A stretch of 64,000 bases of DNA from positions 347,653-411,652 of the forward strand of contig NZ_FQZU01000001.1 in assembly GCF_900142135.1 (NCBI RefSeq), in the 5' to 3' direction. Every line of letters begins with the position of its first letter. The first letter of the stretch is position 1. Made by a program: the position numbers and the translations under genes. Positions 51,646-59,364 of the stretch are shown here, in pieces. The notes beneath the pieces were generated by a model that saw only the letters and a program-made list of their open reading frames with translations, searched no databases and had not been told where the DNA came from. Source of the DNA: Desulfatibacillum alkenivorans DSM 16219. Its GTDB lineage: Bacteria; Desulfobacterota; Desulfobacteria; Desulfobacterales; Desulfatibacillaceae.

Positions 51646-52634
51646 TTTTCCGTTATGGTCTCCTTGATTTTATGGCCGAAGTGACGCCCGCCTTCTTCCA
51701 GGCTGGCCAGCACTTTATCGCCGGGCTTGAGAGCCACCACGGAAAGGGGCTTGCCGTCGGTCGCCACAAGGCGGATGGTTTCGGCGTTTTGGCAAATGGT
51801 GGTTATCTTTTTATCGCCTGCCTTGGCGGTAATCAACAGCAAAGGCCGTTTTTCGATTTTCAGCCTGCCCACAACGCCGATGGAGCACTTGCCCTTGTAA
51901 TCCGTAATAAGCACTTCATCCCCTGCGCTGAGCTCGGAAAGATACCGGGTTTTGTTGCCCGGAACCTTGGTGTAGGCATGAACCGCCCCTGCGTTCACTC
52001 TGAAAGGACGAGCCGCCACATAGGGATTCTCAATGCTTTCGGAGTGAATCAGAAACATGGCCGCCGAGGAATTGCCCACCAGCATGCCTTCTCCGGGCTT
52101 CATGTCCGTGCAGGTGTCCACGCACACCCGGTCGCCCATGCCCACGGCCTTGACTTCCGTAATCTCCACCGGAACCACCGGGGCGCTTATCCCTTCGCCT
52201 TTTAAAAAGGCCAGAGTGCGTTTAAGCTCGGCCGGGTCCGGCGTGTCGATCAGCACGCCCCAGACCCCGTGCTCCAGAATGCCGGCGGCGGTTTTGGCTT
52301 CGTCCAGGCTCTTGGCCGGGTGCACCACCCTGGCGCCTTTGGCGATGAGGTTTTCCAGGGGGATGATGCTCCAGTCCGGCGTATCCACAATGACCGGCCC
52401 CATGGCCTGAGCCTGGATAATCTGGTCTTCGTCGTCCATGCCGGTAATGGTGATGGTGCTCAGGTCCTTGCCGGGAATCAAATCCCCGTCCGGGGCGATG
52501 GTGGTTATCCGGCCCAGTTCCTTGACTTTTTCAGCGTATCCCTCGGGAACCATAAGCGCGTCCGCGCCGCCCTCCAGGGCGGTGGTGACAAGGTCTTTGT
52601 TCCAGGGATCCACTTTTACCCAAATGGTTTTCAT
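51642..52634 (-). CDS. aroB': 3-dehydroquinate synthase II (archaeal-type)
   Basis: This enzyme makes 3-dehydroquinate by oxidative deamination of 2-amino-3,7-dideoxy-D-threo-hept-6-ulosonate, the Methanocaldococcus route that bypasses DAHP. The 330-residue protein has the family start W-V-K-V-D-P-W-N-K-D, E-G-G-A-D-A-L-M-V-P-E, D-T-C-T-D-M-K-P-G-E-G-M-L-V-G and F-R-V-N-A-G-A-V-H-A-Y. It follows aroA' after 14 bases. No DAHP synthase or classical AroB is in the window. Confidence 0.94.
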   Translation of the reverse strand: MKTIWVKVDPWNKDLVTTALEGGADALMVPEGYAEKVKELGRITTIAPDGDLIPGKDLSTITITGMDDEDQIIQAQAMGPVIVDTPDWSIIPLENLIAKGARVVHPAKSLDEAKTAAGILEHGVWGVLIDTPDPAELKRTLAFLKGEGISAPVVPVEITEVKAVGMGDRVCVDTCTDMKPGEGMLVGNSSAAMFLIHSESIENPYVAARPFRVNAGAVHAYTKVPGNKTRYLSELSAGDEVLITDYKGKCSIGVVGRLKIEKRPLLLITAKAGDKKITTICQNAETIRLVATDGKPLSVVALKPGDKVLASLEEGGRHFGHKIKETITEK

Positions 52635-52648
52635 GAGACGCCTTTCGC

Positions 52649-53443
52649 TTAGAGGAGTTCCAGGGCTTGTTCAACGGATGCATCATCATGCACAATGGAT
52701 GAAATGGCGCGAACGATTTTTACCGGAGCGGCGTGCTGGAACACGTTCCGGCCGATGGAAACGCCTGCGCCGCCGGCTTCCACGGAGCCCTTGACCATTT
52801 CCAGGATGTCGCGGTCCGAATCCATTTTGGCTCCGCCTGCAATGACGACCGGGATGGCGCAGCCGGAAGTGACTTCGTGGAAGGAATCAGGCGTCCCGGT
52901 GTATGGCACCTTGACGATGTCGGCGCCCATTTCATGGCCCAGGCGGGCGGCGTGCTTGACGTATTTAACGTCGTATTCATCCACGATTTTCTCGCCGCGA
53001 GGGTAGATCATGGCAAGCAGAGGCATGCCCCATGTGCGCGCCTGGTAGCTGATTTCGCCGAAATCCCTAAGCATGTCCTTTTCCAGGCCGTCGCCCAGAT
53101 TCACATGGATGGACACGGCGTCCGCGCCCAGTTTGATGGCTTCTTCCATGGTGCAGATAAGGGTTTTTGCGTTGGGGAAAGGGGAAAGGGAGGTGGATGC
53201 CGAAAGGTGGATGATCAGCCCGATGTCAGGTCCGTCGCCCCGGTGGCCTTCCATAACAAGCCCTTTGTGGACCACCACCGCGTTTGCGCCGCCCGCGGCC
53301 ACGGAATTAATGGCGGTTTTCATGTCCTGCAGCCCGTCAATGGGGCCGACCGAAATGCCGTGATCCATGGGAACCAACACGGTGCGGCGGGTTTTTCGGT
53401 TGAGAATGCGTTCCATCCTGATTTGTTTTCCAACGAAGGTCAT
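52649..53443 (-). CDS. aroA': 2-amino-3,7-dideoxy-D-threo-hept-6-ulosonate synthase
   Basis: A class I aldolase-like enzyme that condenses aspartate semialdehyde with a deoxy-ketohexose phosphate product in the archaeal shikimate entry. The 264-residue protein has [12 protein letters not shown] (about 25-36), V-V-H-K-G-L-V (55-61), [11 protein letters not shown] (Schiff-base Lys) and [12 protein letters not shown]. FbaB/DhnA relatives are the main alternative, but coupling to aroB' supports this call. AAGGAG precedes the ATG; it is the first structural gene behind the attenuator. Confidence 0.92.
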   Translation of the reverse strand: MTFVGKQIRMERILNRKTRRTVLVPMDHGISVGPIDGLQDMKTAINSVAAGGANAVVVHKGLVMEGHRGDGPDIGLIIHLSASTSLSPFPNAKTLICTMEEAIKLGADAVSIHVNLGDGLEKDMLRDFGEISYQARTWGMPLLAMIYPRGEKIVDEYDVKYVKHAARLGHEMGADIVKVPYTGTPDSFHEVTSGCAIPVVIAGGAKMDSDRDILEMVKGSVEAGGAGVSIGRNVFQHAAPVKIVRAISSIVHDDASVEQALELL

Positions 53444-53533
53444 TTTTCCTGCTCCTTTGATTTTGGTTGCCTTCCCCGGAAAAAGGGAAGGGCCGTGAAG
53501 CCTTTTTTCGCTCCACAGCCCTTTCCGAAAACC

Positions 53534-53571
53534 AAAAAAGCCGTGGAGACTTTTCGGTCCGCCACGGCTTT
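53534..53571 (-). terminator. attenuator terminator in the aro leader
   Basis: On the minus strand AAAGCCGTGG (53571-53562) pairs with CCACGGCTTT, with an inner GGAC/GTC stem and CGAAAA loop, followed by TTTT. It lies about 90 bases before aroA', ahead of the operon rather than after a gene, so it is an attenuator. The bases at 53556-53563 (GGCGGACC) can instead pair with GGTCTGCC at 53613-53620. Confidence 0.85.
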
Positions 53572-53593
53572 GTTGTGTTTGATGGGTTTCAGC

Positions 53594-53686
53594 TCACCCT
53601 CGCGCACCTCCGGGCAGACCGGTGCTAAAAAAATAATAAAAATAAAAATAGCACTTGTTAAAAAGTCTGCCGAAATTGGTAATCAC
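53594..53686 (-). CDS. Tyr/Phe-rich leader peptide of the aromatic amino acid operon
   Basis: A 30-codon frame with a GTG start (53684-53686) and GGAG nine bases before it (53696-53699). Residues 13-20 read Y-F-Y-F-Y-Y-F-F, eight aromatic codons in a row, all TAT/TTT, and the peptide ends S-T-G-L-P-G-G-A-R-G-stop. A segment before the run (GGCAGACT, 53664-53671) can pair with GGTCTGCC (53613-53620) after the run, which in turn can pair with the terminator. This is the classical layout of ribosome-stalling attenuation, sensing charged tRNA-Tyr and tRNA-Phe. It is too short for ordinary gene finders. Confidence 0.88.
   Translation of the reverse strand: MITNFGRLFNKCYFYFYYFFSTGLPGGARG
53594..53686 (-). 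promoter_or_regulatory. Phe/Tyr attenuator: pause, antiterminator and terminator segments
   Basis: Segment 1 GGCAGACT (53664-53671) and segment 2 GGTCTGCC (53613-53620) pair over eight bases with one G-U. Segment 2 and segment 3 (CGGTCTGCC with GGCGGACCG at 53555-53563) pair over nine bases with one G-U. Segment 3 forms part of the terminator at 53534-53571. A ribosome stalled on the Tyr/Phe codons would cover segment 1, free segment 2 and favour antitermination. Confidence 0.8.
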
Positions 53687-53730
53687 GTAAATGGGCTCCG
53701 TTAGCTGAAAATTAACCTCAAGTTGGCTCT

Positions 53731-53760
53731 GTGATACGGGATGCCGATAGAGTGTGTCAA
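53731..53760 (-). promoter_or_regulatory. promoter of the aromatic amino acid operon
   Basis: On the minus strand a perfect TTGACA (53755-53760) is followed after 18 bases by TATCAC (53731-53736). Transcription would begin near 53725, about 40 bases before the leader-peptide start. Confidence 0.65.
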
Positions 53761-53838
53761 GGGATTTTTTTCCTGTAATGAATTTTTAACAACTTTTTTC
53801 ATGAAAAACATCCGCGAAACAGCGCCTTTCGCCTTCAT

Positions 53839-54693
53839 TTACAAGGCTGTGCTTTGCCTCAGGATAATTCCGCCCATGGGCGCGCCCATGTCGCGCTCAA
53901 TGACCGGGCACTTGATTTGGAGCAGGCAGAACACCTTGGGACCGGCGTTGTTCAGGGTCTCGTAATTGCCCTGGCCTTTGGCGATGATCACCGGCGCTTT
54001 GTTATAGGCCTCCACGAATTCCGGCTTGCACAGGGACAGGATGGTGCCCGGGGCGTCCGCGCCGTTGTCAAGGAGGGTTGTTGCGGCCTTGTCCAGGCCG
54101 GCGGCGATTGCGTCCTCCATAATGGCGTCGTTGAGGATGGGCCTGCCCCTGACCGCATAGACCACGGGCTTGTCCAGGGTTTCGATGAGCACCCGGTCGA
54201 ACACGGTTTCTCCCGCGTTATCCCCCAAATACAAAATATGATCCGCCATTTCCATCTCCCGGCGCAAAATCGCTTCGTCGTCCACGGCGTAATCCTGGGC
54301 CAATACCCGGTCCACCGTATGCCACAGGTCCTCGTGCTCGTCGGACACGCCCAGGTCGATGATGTTACCCGCAATGGCGAGGCGCAGGGCCGTCCCCAAA
54401 GGATCGGCGCTGGCCGCGACCATGGCCTTCAGGTCGTCATACAACTCCATGGCCGCCCGGGTGCAGCGGGCTTTGGCTTCCTTGTACGGGTCCGGGTTGT
54501 TGCTGTATGCGCGGATAATGCCGTGAACGGCCTTGGCCACGTGAGGCGGCGTGGTTTCCGGGCTTAGGTTTTGCAACAGTTCCAGAACCTTGACCATGAT
54601 TTTATGCTGAACCGGATCGTCGCAACCCGCGTGACGGGCTGCGTTGATGGTCTGGCGGACGAAACATGCGTAGCAATCCAGGTAAAACTTCAC
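53839..54693 (-). CDS. DUF89 (ARMT1-like) damage-control phosphatase
   Basis: The 284-residue protein starts M-K-F-Y-L-D-C-Y-A-C-F-V-R-Q, with the Cys pair typical of prokaryotic DUF89 proteins. It has Y-L-G-D-N-A-G-E-T-V-F-D (about 153-164, metal and phosphate site) and ends C-P-V-I-E-R-D-M-G-A-P-M-G. DUF89 proteins are metal-dependent phosphatases of sugar phosphates or damaged cofactors. The GTG start has GGGAG six bases before. It lies 32 bases downstream of the sigma-54 activator on the same strand. Confidence 0.85.
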   Translation of the reverse strand: MKFYLDCYACFVRQTINAARHAGCDDPVQHKIMVKVLELLQNLSPETTPPHVAKAVHGIIRAYSNNPDPYKEAKARCTRAAMELYDDLKAMVAASADPLGTALRLAIAGNIIDLGVSDEHEDLWHTVDRVLAQDYAVDDEAILRREMEMADHILYLGDNAGETVFDRVLIETLDKPVVYAVRGRPILNDAIMEDAIAAGLDKAATTLLDNGADAPGTILSLCKPEFVEAYNKAPVIIAKGQGNYETLNNAGPKVFCLLQIKCPVIERDMGAPMGGIILRQSTAL

Positions 54694-54725
54694 TTTATAC
54701 TCCCATGAACATTTAAGCTAAGAAA

Positions 54726-56216
54726 TTATTCCTCATCCTGCTGGTCCCACTCGCTGATGTACTTGGTCACCGTGCGGCGGTCCAGGCTGATCCTCCGGGC
54801 CACCTCCTCAAAGGTTCCGTGGCGCGCGTGCAACAGCTTGCAATATCCGGCCATGAGCATCTGGGCGGGCATGTCTCCTGTTTCCAGGGCCGCGGCCAGT
54901 TTGGACTGGAGATCTGTGGGCGCGTATTTTTTGTCTCCGCCGTAATCCTTTTTCAAAAGCACCCGGCGCACGCATTGCTCCAACTCACGGACGTTGCCGT
55001 ACCAGGGGTATTCCGGCCCCAGGTTTTTTTCGATGACCTTTTTCACCATGTTTACAAGCTCCGGCGAGGGCTTACCCACGGTTTTGCTCACAATGTGGGA
55101 CAGGAGATCGTCCAGCTCCAGGGGATCCTCCTGGATGCGCCGGCGCAAAGGCGGCACGGTGATAACGTCCGAACACAGGCGATAAAAGAAGTCGTCCCGA
55201 AACTTGCCGCTGGAACGCAGCTCGTTCAGCTTTTGATTGGTGGCGCCAATGACCCTGCCGTGAAAGGGCGCCTTGATGTGGCTGCCCACGGGATGGAAAA
55301 AGCGCTCCTGCAAGACTTGCAGCAGCTTGATCTGCACGGGCTGGCTGATTTCGCCGATTTCGTCCAGCAAAATGGACCCGTGCGGGCTGCAGTTTTCCAA
55401 CACGCCGATATGATTTTCCACCGCGCCGGTGAATGATCCTTTTTTATGGCCGAAAAGCTCCGACTCTATCAAATTTTCAGGATATTGGGACAAGTTGATG
55501 GACTTGAAGTTGCTGGTGAAGCTCTCGGTGAACACCCGCCGCTTCATATTAAAGGGAATGTGCCCGGAGCGGCCGATGGCGGCTGCCACGGTTCCCTTGC
55601 CCGTGCCGGTCTCTCCTAAAAGCAGGGTGGAAAAATCCTCCATCCTCCCCCGAAGATATTCGTCATACAAGCTCAGGTTATGGGTGAATATATTGTTCCA
55701 TAAATCAAACCGCAGCTTTTTCATAATCTGACTGCGGCCAATCAGGCTTTGATTGATGAAGTAAAACGCCCGCCGCAATTGATAGCCCATCTCGATGGCG
55801 TGCTTGATCTCAGAAGGATTGAACCCCCTGGACTGAAGCACGGCGATGGCCTCTCCGGCGAAGTTCAATTTAAGAATTTTGTCATCCGCCTTTATTTGGG
55901 CGCGGATGTGATCGTCGAATTTTTTGCGGAACCGGTAGAAGAAGTCGAAAAGGAACACGTCTTCCAGCAACTTCTTATCTTCGCCGGAATAAGCATTCAG
56001 GTCGTCTCTTCCCGAATCTCCCAAAGCCAGCAACTGATCTTCCAGCACACGCAGGGTTTTGTCTATCTGGTGGCTTCCATTGGAATCGCCCTCCCCGGAG
56101 GCTATTTGCAAGTCGAGGCTAAGCCTCTGTTCTCCAAAGGGATTGGCAATCGCCGCCTTTTGCACCAGGGTGAAAAATTCCCGTTCCTGGGAGGTCAGGC
56201 TTTTTTCTTGGGGCAT
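54726..56216 (-). CDS. sigma-54-dependent transcriptional activator
   Basis: A 496-residue enhancer-binding protein. Residues 1-190 show no receiver, PAS or GAF domain that I recognise and may be a new sensor. The AAA+ domain has Walker A G-E-T-G-T-G-K-G near 205, the sigma-54 loop as G-S-F-T-G-A (usual G-A-F-T-G-A) near 260, Walker B I-L-L-D-E-I near 280 and an R-finger region. The C-terminal Fis-like HTH is F-E-E-V-A-R-R-I-S-L-D-R-R-T-V-T-K-Y-I. An upstream extension to 56315 was rejected. It is divergent from the FAS-like operon and probably its activator. Confidence 0.88.
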   Translation of the reverse strand: MPQEKSLTSQEREFFTLVQKAAIANPFGEQRLSLDLQIASGEGDSNGSHQIDKTLRVLEDQLLALGDSGRDDLNAYSGEDKKLLEDVFLFDFFYRFRKKFDDHIRAQIKADDKILKLNFAGEAIAVLQSRGFNPSEIKHAIEMGYQLRRAFYFINQSLIGRSQIMKKLRFDLWNNIFTHNLSLYDEYLRGRMEDFSTLLLGETGTGKGTVAAAIGRSGHIPFNMKRRVFTESFTSNFKSINLSQYPENLIESELFGHKKGSFTGAVENHIGVLENCSPHGSILLDEIGEISQPVQIKLLQVLQERFFHPVGSHIKAPFHGRVIGATNQKLNELRSSGKFRDDFFYRLCSDVITVPPLRRRIQEDPLELDDLLSHIVSKTVGKPSPELVNMVKKVIEKNLGPEYPWYGNVRELEQCVRRVLLKKDYGGDKKYAPTDLQSKLAAALETGDMPAQMLMAGYCKLLHARHGTFEEVARRISLDRRTVTKYISEWDQQDEE

Positions 56217-56282
56217 GGAAAATCCTCTAAAACGCCAGGGGCGATGCAACCGGGTTTCAAGGTTAGGGAGCGCATACACTCC

Positions 56283-56301
56283 GTGTACATGGCCTGTGCA
56301 C
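56283..56301. promoter_or_regulatory. inverted repeat, candidate activator-binding site
   Basis: GTGTACA-TGGCC-TGTGCAC is an imperfect palindrome (six of seven pairs) about 100 bases upstream of the sigma-54 promoter, the usual place for an enhancer-binding protein. It also lies just before the activator gene, so it could serve autoregulation. Confidence 0.45.
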
Positions 56302-56396
56302 AACATGCGTATCACAAAGCATAGCCACAGGGCGACGTGAAAAGCAAAATATTTTTATGTTCAGTTAAATTAGGCGGTTAACGAAAAATTTCGATT

Positions 56397-56415
56397 CCGG
56401 CACGCATCTTGTTTA
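56397..56415 (+). promoter_or_regulatory. sigma-54 (-24/-12) promoter of the FAS-like operon
   Basis: CCGGCACGCATCTTGTTT matches the consensus TGGCACG-N4-TTGC: GG at 56400-56401 and GT at 56412-56413, ten bases between, with the -12 GC replaced by GT. Transcription would start near 56425, about 45 bases before fabD. The divergent gene encodes a sigma-54 activator. Confidence 0.7.
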
Positions 56416-56468
56416 ATAACAGACACAAAGCCGGGAACAGGAATGCCCGGAATTATGAAGGAGGAAAC

Positions 56469-57407
56469 ATGAAAACGCAGACAACAGCCATTGTTTTTCC
56501 GGGGCAGGGCTCCCAAAGGCCGGGCATGGGCAAAGATTTCTTTGACCAATGCCGGGAAAGCGCCCGGGTTTATGAGGAAGCCTCGGACGCTCTTGGCTGG
56601 AGCACGGCGGACATGTGCTTTGGAGAAGACGACAGGCTTAACCTGACCGAGTTCGCCCAACCCTGCATTGTGACTACGGAAATCGCCATGCTTCGGGCCT
56701 TGGAAGAGGAGTTCGGCTTGACCGCCCAATTTTGGGGCGGGCACAGCCTGGGCGAATACACCGCCCTGACCGCGGCCGGGGTATTGCCCTTGGCCTCCGC
56801 GGTTAAAATCGTGCAAGCCAGGGGAAGGCTCATGCAGGAAGCCTGCCCTGTGGGTATGGGCGCCATGGCCGCCGTAATCGGAAAAGGACTGGACGTTCAA
56901 CTTCTCTCCGAAACCCTCAACGGCCTGCCCGTGGATCTGGCCAACATCAATTCGCCGGATCAGGTGGTTATCAGCGGCCGGGCCGACTCCATGGAACAGG
57001 CCCGGCAGGACATCGAGGCTGCCTTTAACGGCGCCGCCCCCCGGTTCGTTCCTTTAAACGTAAGCGCACCCTTCCATAGCCGCTTTATGAAAAGCATCGA
57101 ACAATCTTTCAGGCAGGTCCTGGAGCAGGAAGCGGGCGATTTCAAGCCGGAAGGCGCCGCCGGCGCGGCCTGCAACTATACGGGTGTGTTTCATACCCCG
57201 AAGGGCTCGGCCATTATTGACGCCCTGGTGAGCCAGTTGAGCAATCCGGTCCGGTGGACGGACAACATGGACCTTTTGGCCCAGGCTGCGGACGAGATCG
57301 TGGAGCTTGGCCCCAATCGGCCGCTGCGGGCATTTTTCAAGGCCATGGGCGCCGCCTGTCAATCCATTACCGGCATGACCGCCGCGAAGAAAGTTTTTGG
57401 AGGATAA
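56469..57407 (+). CDS. fabD: malonyl-CoA:ACP transacylase
   Basis: FabD loads malonate onto ACP. The 312-residue protein has V-F-P-G-Q-G-S-Q (9-16), the active Ser in G-H-S-L-G-E-Y (Ser92), a catalytic H in A-P-F-H-S-R-F-M (about 203) and N-x-V-R-W near the end. GAAGGAGG lies before the ATG; a 20-codon extension was rejected. It is the first gene of the sigma-54-linked cluster. Confidence 0.94.
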   Translation: MKTQTTAIVFPGQGSQRPGMGKDFFDQCRESARVYEEASDALGWSTADMCFGEDDRLNLTEFAQPCIVTTEIAMLRALEEEFGLTAQFWGGHSLGEYTALTAAGVLPLASAVKIVQARGRLMQEACPVGMGAMAAVIGKGLDVQLLSETLNGLPVDLANINSPDQVVISGRADSMEQARQDIEAAFNGAAPRFVPLNVSAPFHSRFMKSIEQSFRQVLEQEAGDFKPEGAAGAACNYTGVFHTPKGSAIIDALVSQLSNPVRWTDNMDLLAQAADEIVELGPNRPLRAFFKAMGAACQSITGMTAAKKVFGG

Positions 57408-57410
57408 TTC

Positions 57411-58346
57411 ATGAAATTCGACTCAGGATATTGGGCGATCATAATCGGCGCGTCCAGCGGGTTTGGCCTGGCCGCGGCAAAAAAGCTGGCAGGCCACGGC
57501 ATGAACCTGTGCCTGGTGCATCGGGACCGGCGGGGCGCCATGAAGAACATCCAGCCTTCCTTTGACGAAATCGCCGCAATCGGCGTGCAAATGCTGACCT
57601 TCAACCTGGACGCCTTGTCCCCCGAAGGCCGCGCCAAGGCTTTGGATGAGCTGGCGGAGAACCTGGGCGAGTCCGGCTCCGTGCGTCTGCTCATGCATTC
57701 CCTGGCCTTTGGCAACCTCAAGCTCCTGGCGCCTTACCAAGCATCCGGAGAGCCCGCCAGGGCACGGGCGAAGATGGCCGATTTGCTGGGCGTCATGCCC
57801 CAGGCCGTGGACGAAGCTGCGGCCGGCCTGTTCGCTCAAGGGTGTCCCCCCATGCATGCCCTGGCGGACGAGGCCGAATTCAACAACCGGTTTTTGCTGG
57901 AGGAGGATGATTTTTCCCGCACCATCCACGCCATGGGAACCAGCCTGGTGGAATGGGTGCAGGACGTTTTCAACCGGAAGATGTTCGCTTCTGACGCCCG
58001 GGTGCTGAGCCTGACTTCCGAAGGCAACGCCGTGGCGTGGCGGGGATACGCTGCGGTTTCCGCGGCCAAGGCCGCCCTGGAATCCGTGTCCCGGGCCATT
58101 GCCGTGGAGTTCGCCCCTTACGGAATCCGTTGCAACGTGGTCCAACCGGGGGTGACAGACACCCCGGCTTTCCGGGCCATACCGGGGAATCCGCAAATCG
58201 AGGCCAAGGCCTTGTTGCGCAACCCCATGGGGCGCCTGACCACTCCCCAGGACGTGGCTAATCTGATTTTTCTGCTGTGCCTGGACGAGGCGGGGTGGAT
58301 CAACGGCAGCCTCATTCCCGTGGACGGCGGAGAAAGGATTGCCTGA
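57411..58346 (+). CDS. SDR-family enoyl-ACP reductase-like protein (FabL type)
   Basis: A 311-residue short-chain dehydrogenase with G-A-S-S-G-F-G (about 13-19) for NAD(P)H and the active site Y-A-A-V-S-A-A-K, in which Tyr and Lys are separated by six residues. This is the enoyl-reductase spacing (FabI/FabL) rather than the three of ketoreductases. An insertion of about 60 residues between strands 4 and 5 (about 95-165) makes it longer than FabL. It is 3 bases from fabD. As the cluster has no other ketoreductase, a double role or another FabG elsewhere is possible. Confidence 0.8.
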   Translation: MKFDSGYWAIIIGASSGFGLAAAKKLAGHGMNLCLVHRDRRGAMKNIQPSFDEIAAIGVQMLTFNLDALSPEGRAKALDELAENLGESGSVRLLMHSLAFGNLKLLAPYQASGEPARARAKMADLLGVMPQAVDEAAAGLFAQGCPPMHALADEAEFNNRFLLEEDDFSRTIHAMGTSLVEWVQDVFNRKMFASDARVLSLTSEGNAVAWRGYAAVSAAKAALESVSRAIAVEFAPYGIRCNVVQPGVTDTPAFRAIPGNPQIEAKALLRNPMGRLTTPQDVANLIFLLCLDEAGWINGSLIPVDGGERIA

Positions 58347-58347
58347 T

Positions 58348-59364
58348 ATGCTTTTTATTCACGGCATGGGCCATTATCATCCCGAAAACGTGATCACCAA
58401 CCGGTTTTTAAGCAGCCTGGATATCGGCAGCAACGAAAAGTGGATCATGGAGCGGGTGGGCATTGAGGAACGGCGCACGAGCCTGGATCTGGACTACATC
58501 CGCCTCACCCTGAACCGGGACGTCAGGGCCGCCGCCGAAGCAAGCATCTGCACCCGCGCATGGTGCGGCGCCCAGGCCGCCCGCATGGCCCTGGAAAGGG
58601 CCGGCCTGAAGCCGGAAGACGTGGGCATGGTGATTTCCGGGTCTTCCAGCCCGTATATCGTGTGCCCGGCGGAGGCATGCTCCGTAGCTGCGGAGTTGGG
58701 CGTGGAAGCGCCTTGCTTTGACGTCAATTCCGCGTGCAGCACGTTCATCGTTCAATTATGCAACCTGGCCGCCATGCGCAGGGATAGCCTGCCCCGGTTC
58801 GTCCTGGTGATCAACCTGGAGCACGTAACCCATTCCGTGGATTATTCGGACCGCAACTCCGCCCCCTTGTTCGGAGACGGCGCCGCGGCCGCCGTGATTT
58901 CCCTGGAGGAATCGGCCCCTGTGGAGTTTTTCGGCGCCGGGTTTTTCTCCATACCCGCCTCCTGGGACAAAGCCGTCATCCCCCAGGGCAAGCACTTCTA
59001 TCAGGAAGGCCGGGCTGTTCAGGGCTACGCCATCCGCAAGACCACGGATTGCCTGCGTTATTTGCAGGAGCAATACGGGGCCGAAGCTCCGGTCTTTCGG
59101 TTCATAGGCCACCAGGCCAATTACATGATGCTTGCTCACGTATGTCAACGCTGTGGAATCAATGATCAAGACCACTGGCACAGCGTGCGGGAGTTCGGAA
59201 ACGTCGGATGCAGCGGCGCGCCTTCCGTGTTGAGCATGAACTGGGACAAGCTCGAGCCCGGAGACCACACGGCCATGGTCGTGGTGGGCGGAGGCCTGAC
59301 CTACGGCCGGGCCATGCTGCGGATGAACGGCTTGGAGGAACAAGGAGAATATTATGCAGCCTGA
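58348..59364 (+). CDS. 3-oxoacyl-ACP synthase III-like protein
   Basis: A 338-residue KAS III (FabH-like) thiolase-fold enzyme that would start chains by condensing an acyl-CoA with malonyl-ACP. The active Cys is in N-S-A-C-S-T-F (about 130), the His in G-H-Q-A-N (about 254) and the third residue in E-F-G-N-V-G-C-S-G (Asn). E-R-V-G-I-E-E-R-R (about 33-41) also fits. The ATG two bases after the upstream stop was preferred to the TTG at 58339. The primer substrate is unknown. Confidence 0.88.
   Translation: MLFIHGMGHYHPENVITNRFLSSLDIGSNEKWIMERVGIEERRTSLDLDYIRLTLNRDVRAAAEASICTRAWCGAQAARMALERAGLKPEDVGMVISGSSSPYIVCPAEACSVAAELGVEAPCFDVNSACSTFIVQLCNLAAMRRDSLPRFVLVINLEHVTHSVDYSDRNSAPLFGDGAAAAVISLEESAPVEFFGAGFFSIPASWDKAVIPQGKHFYQEGRAVQGYAIRKTTDCLRYLQEQYGAEAPVFRFIGHQANYMMLAHVCQRCGINDQDHWHSVREFGNVGCSGAPSVLSMNWDKLEPGDHTAMVVVGGGLTYGRAMLRMNGLEEQGEYYAA

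Noticed and set aside
53605-53661. alternative short leader frame GTG-CTA-TTT... ending TAG in the aro leader
   Set aside because: It has no ribosome site and a stop two codons before its start; the 30-codon frame has GGAG at the right distance and aromatic codons placed correctly for the RNA pairings.
53741-53965. 74-codon plus-strand frame between the aro leader and the DUF89 gene
   Set aside because: It lies over the promoter and is antisense to the DUF89 C-terminus; no domain.
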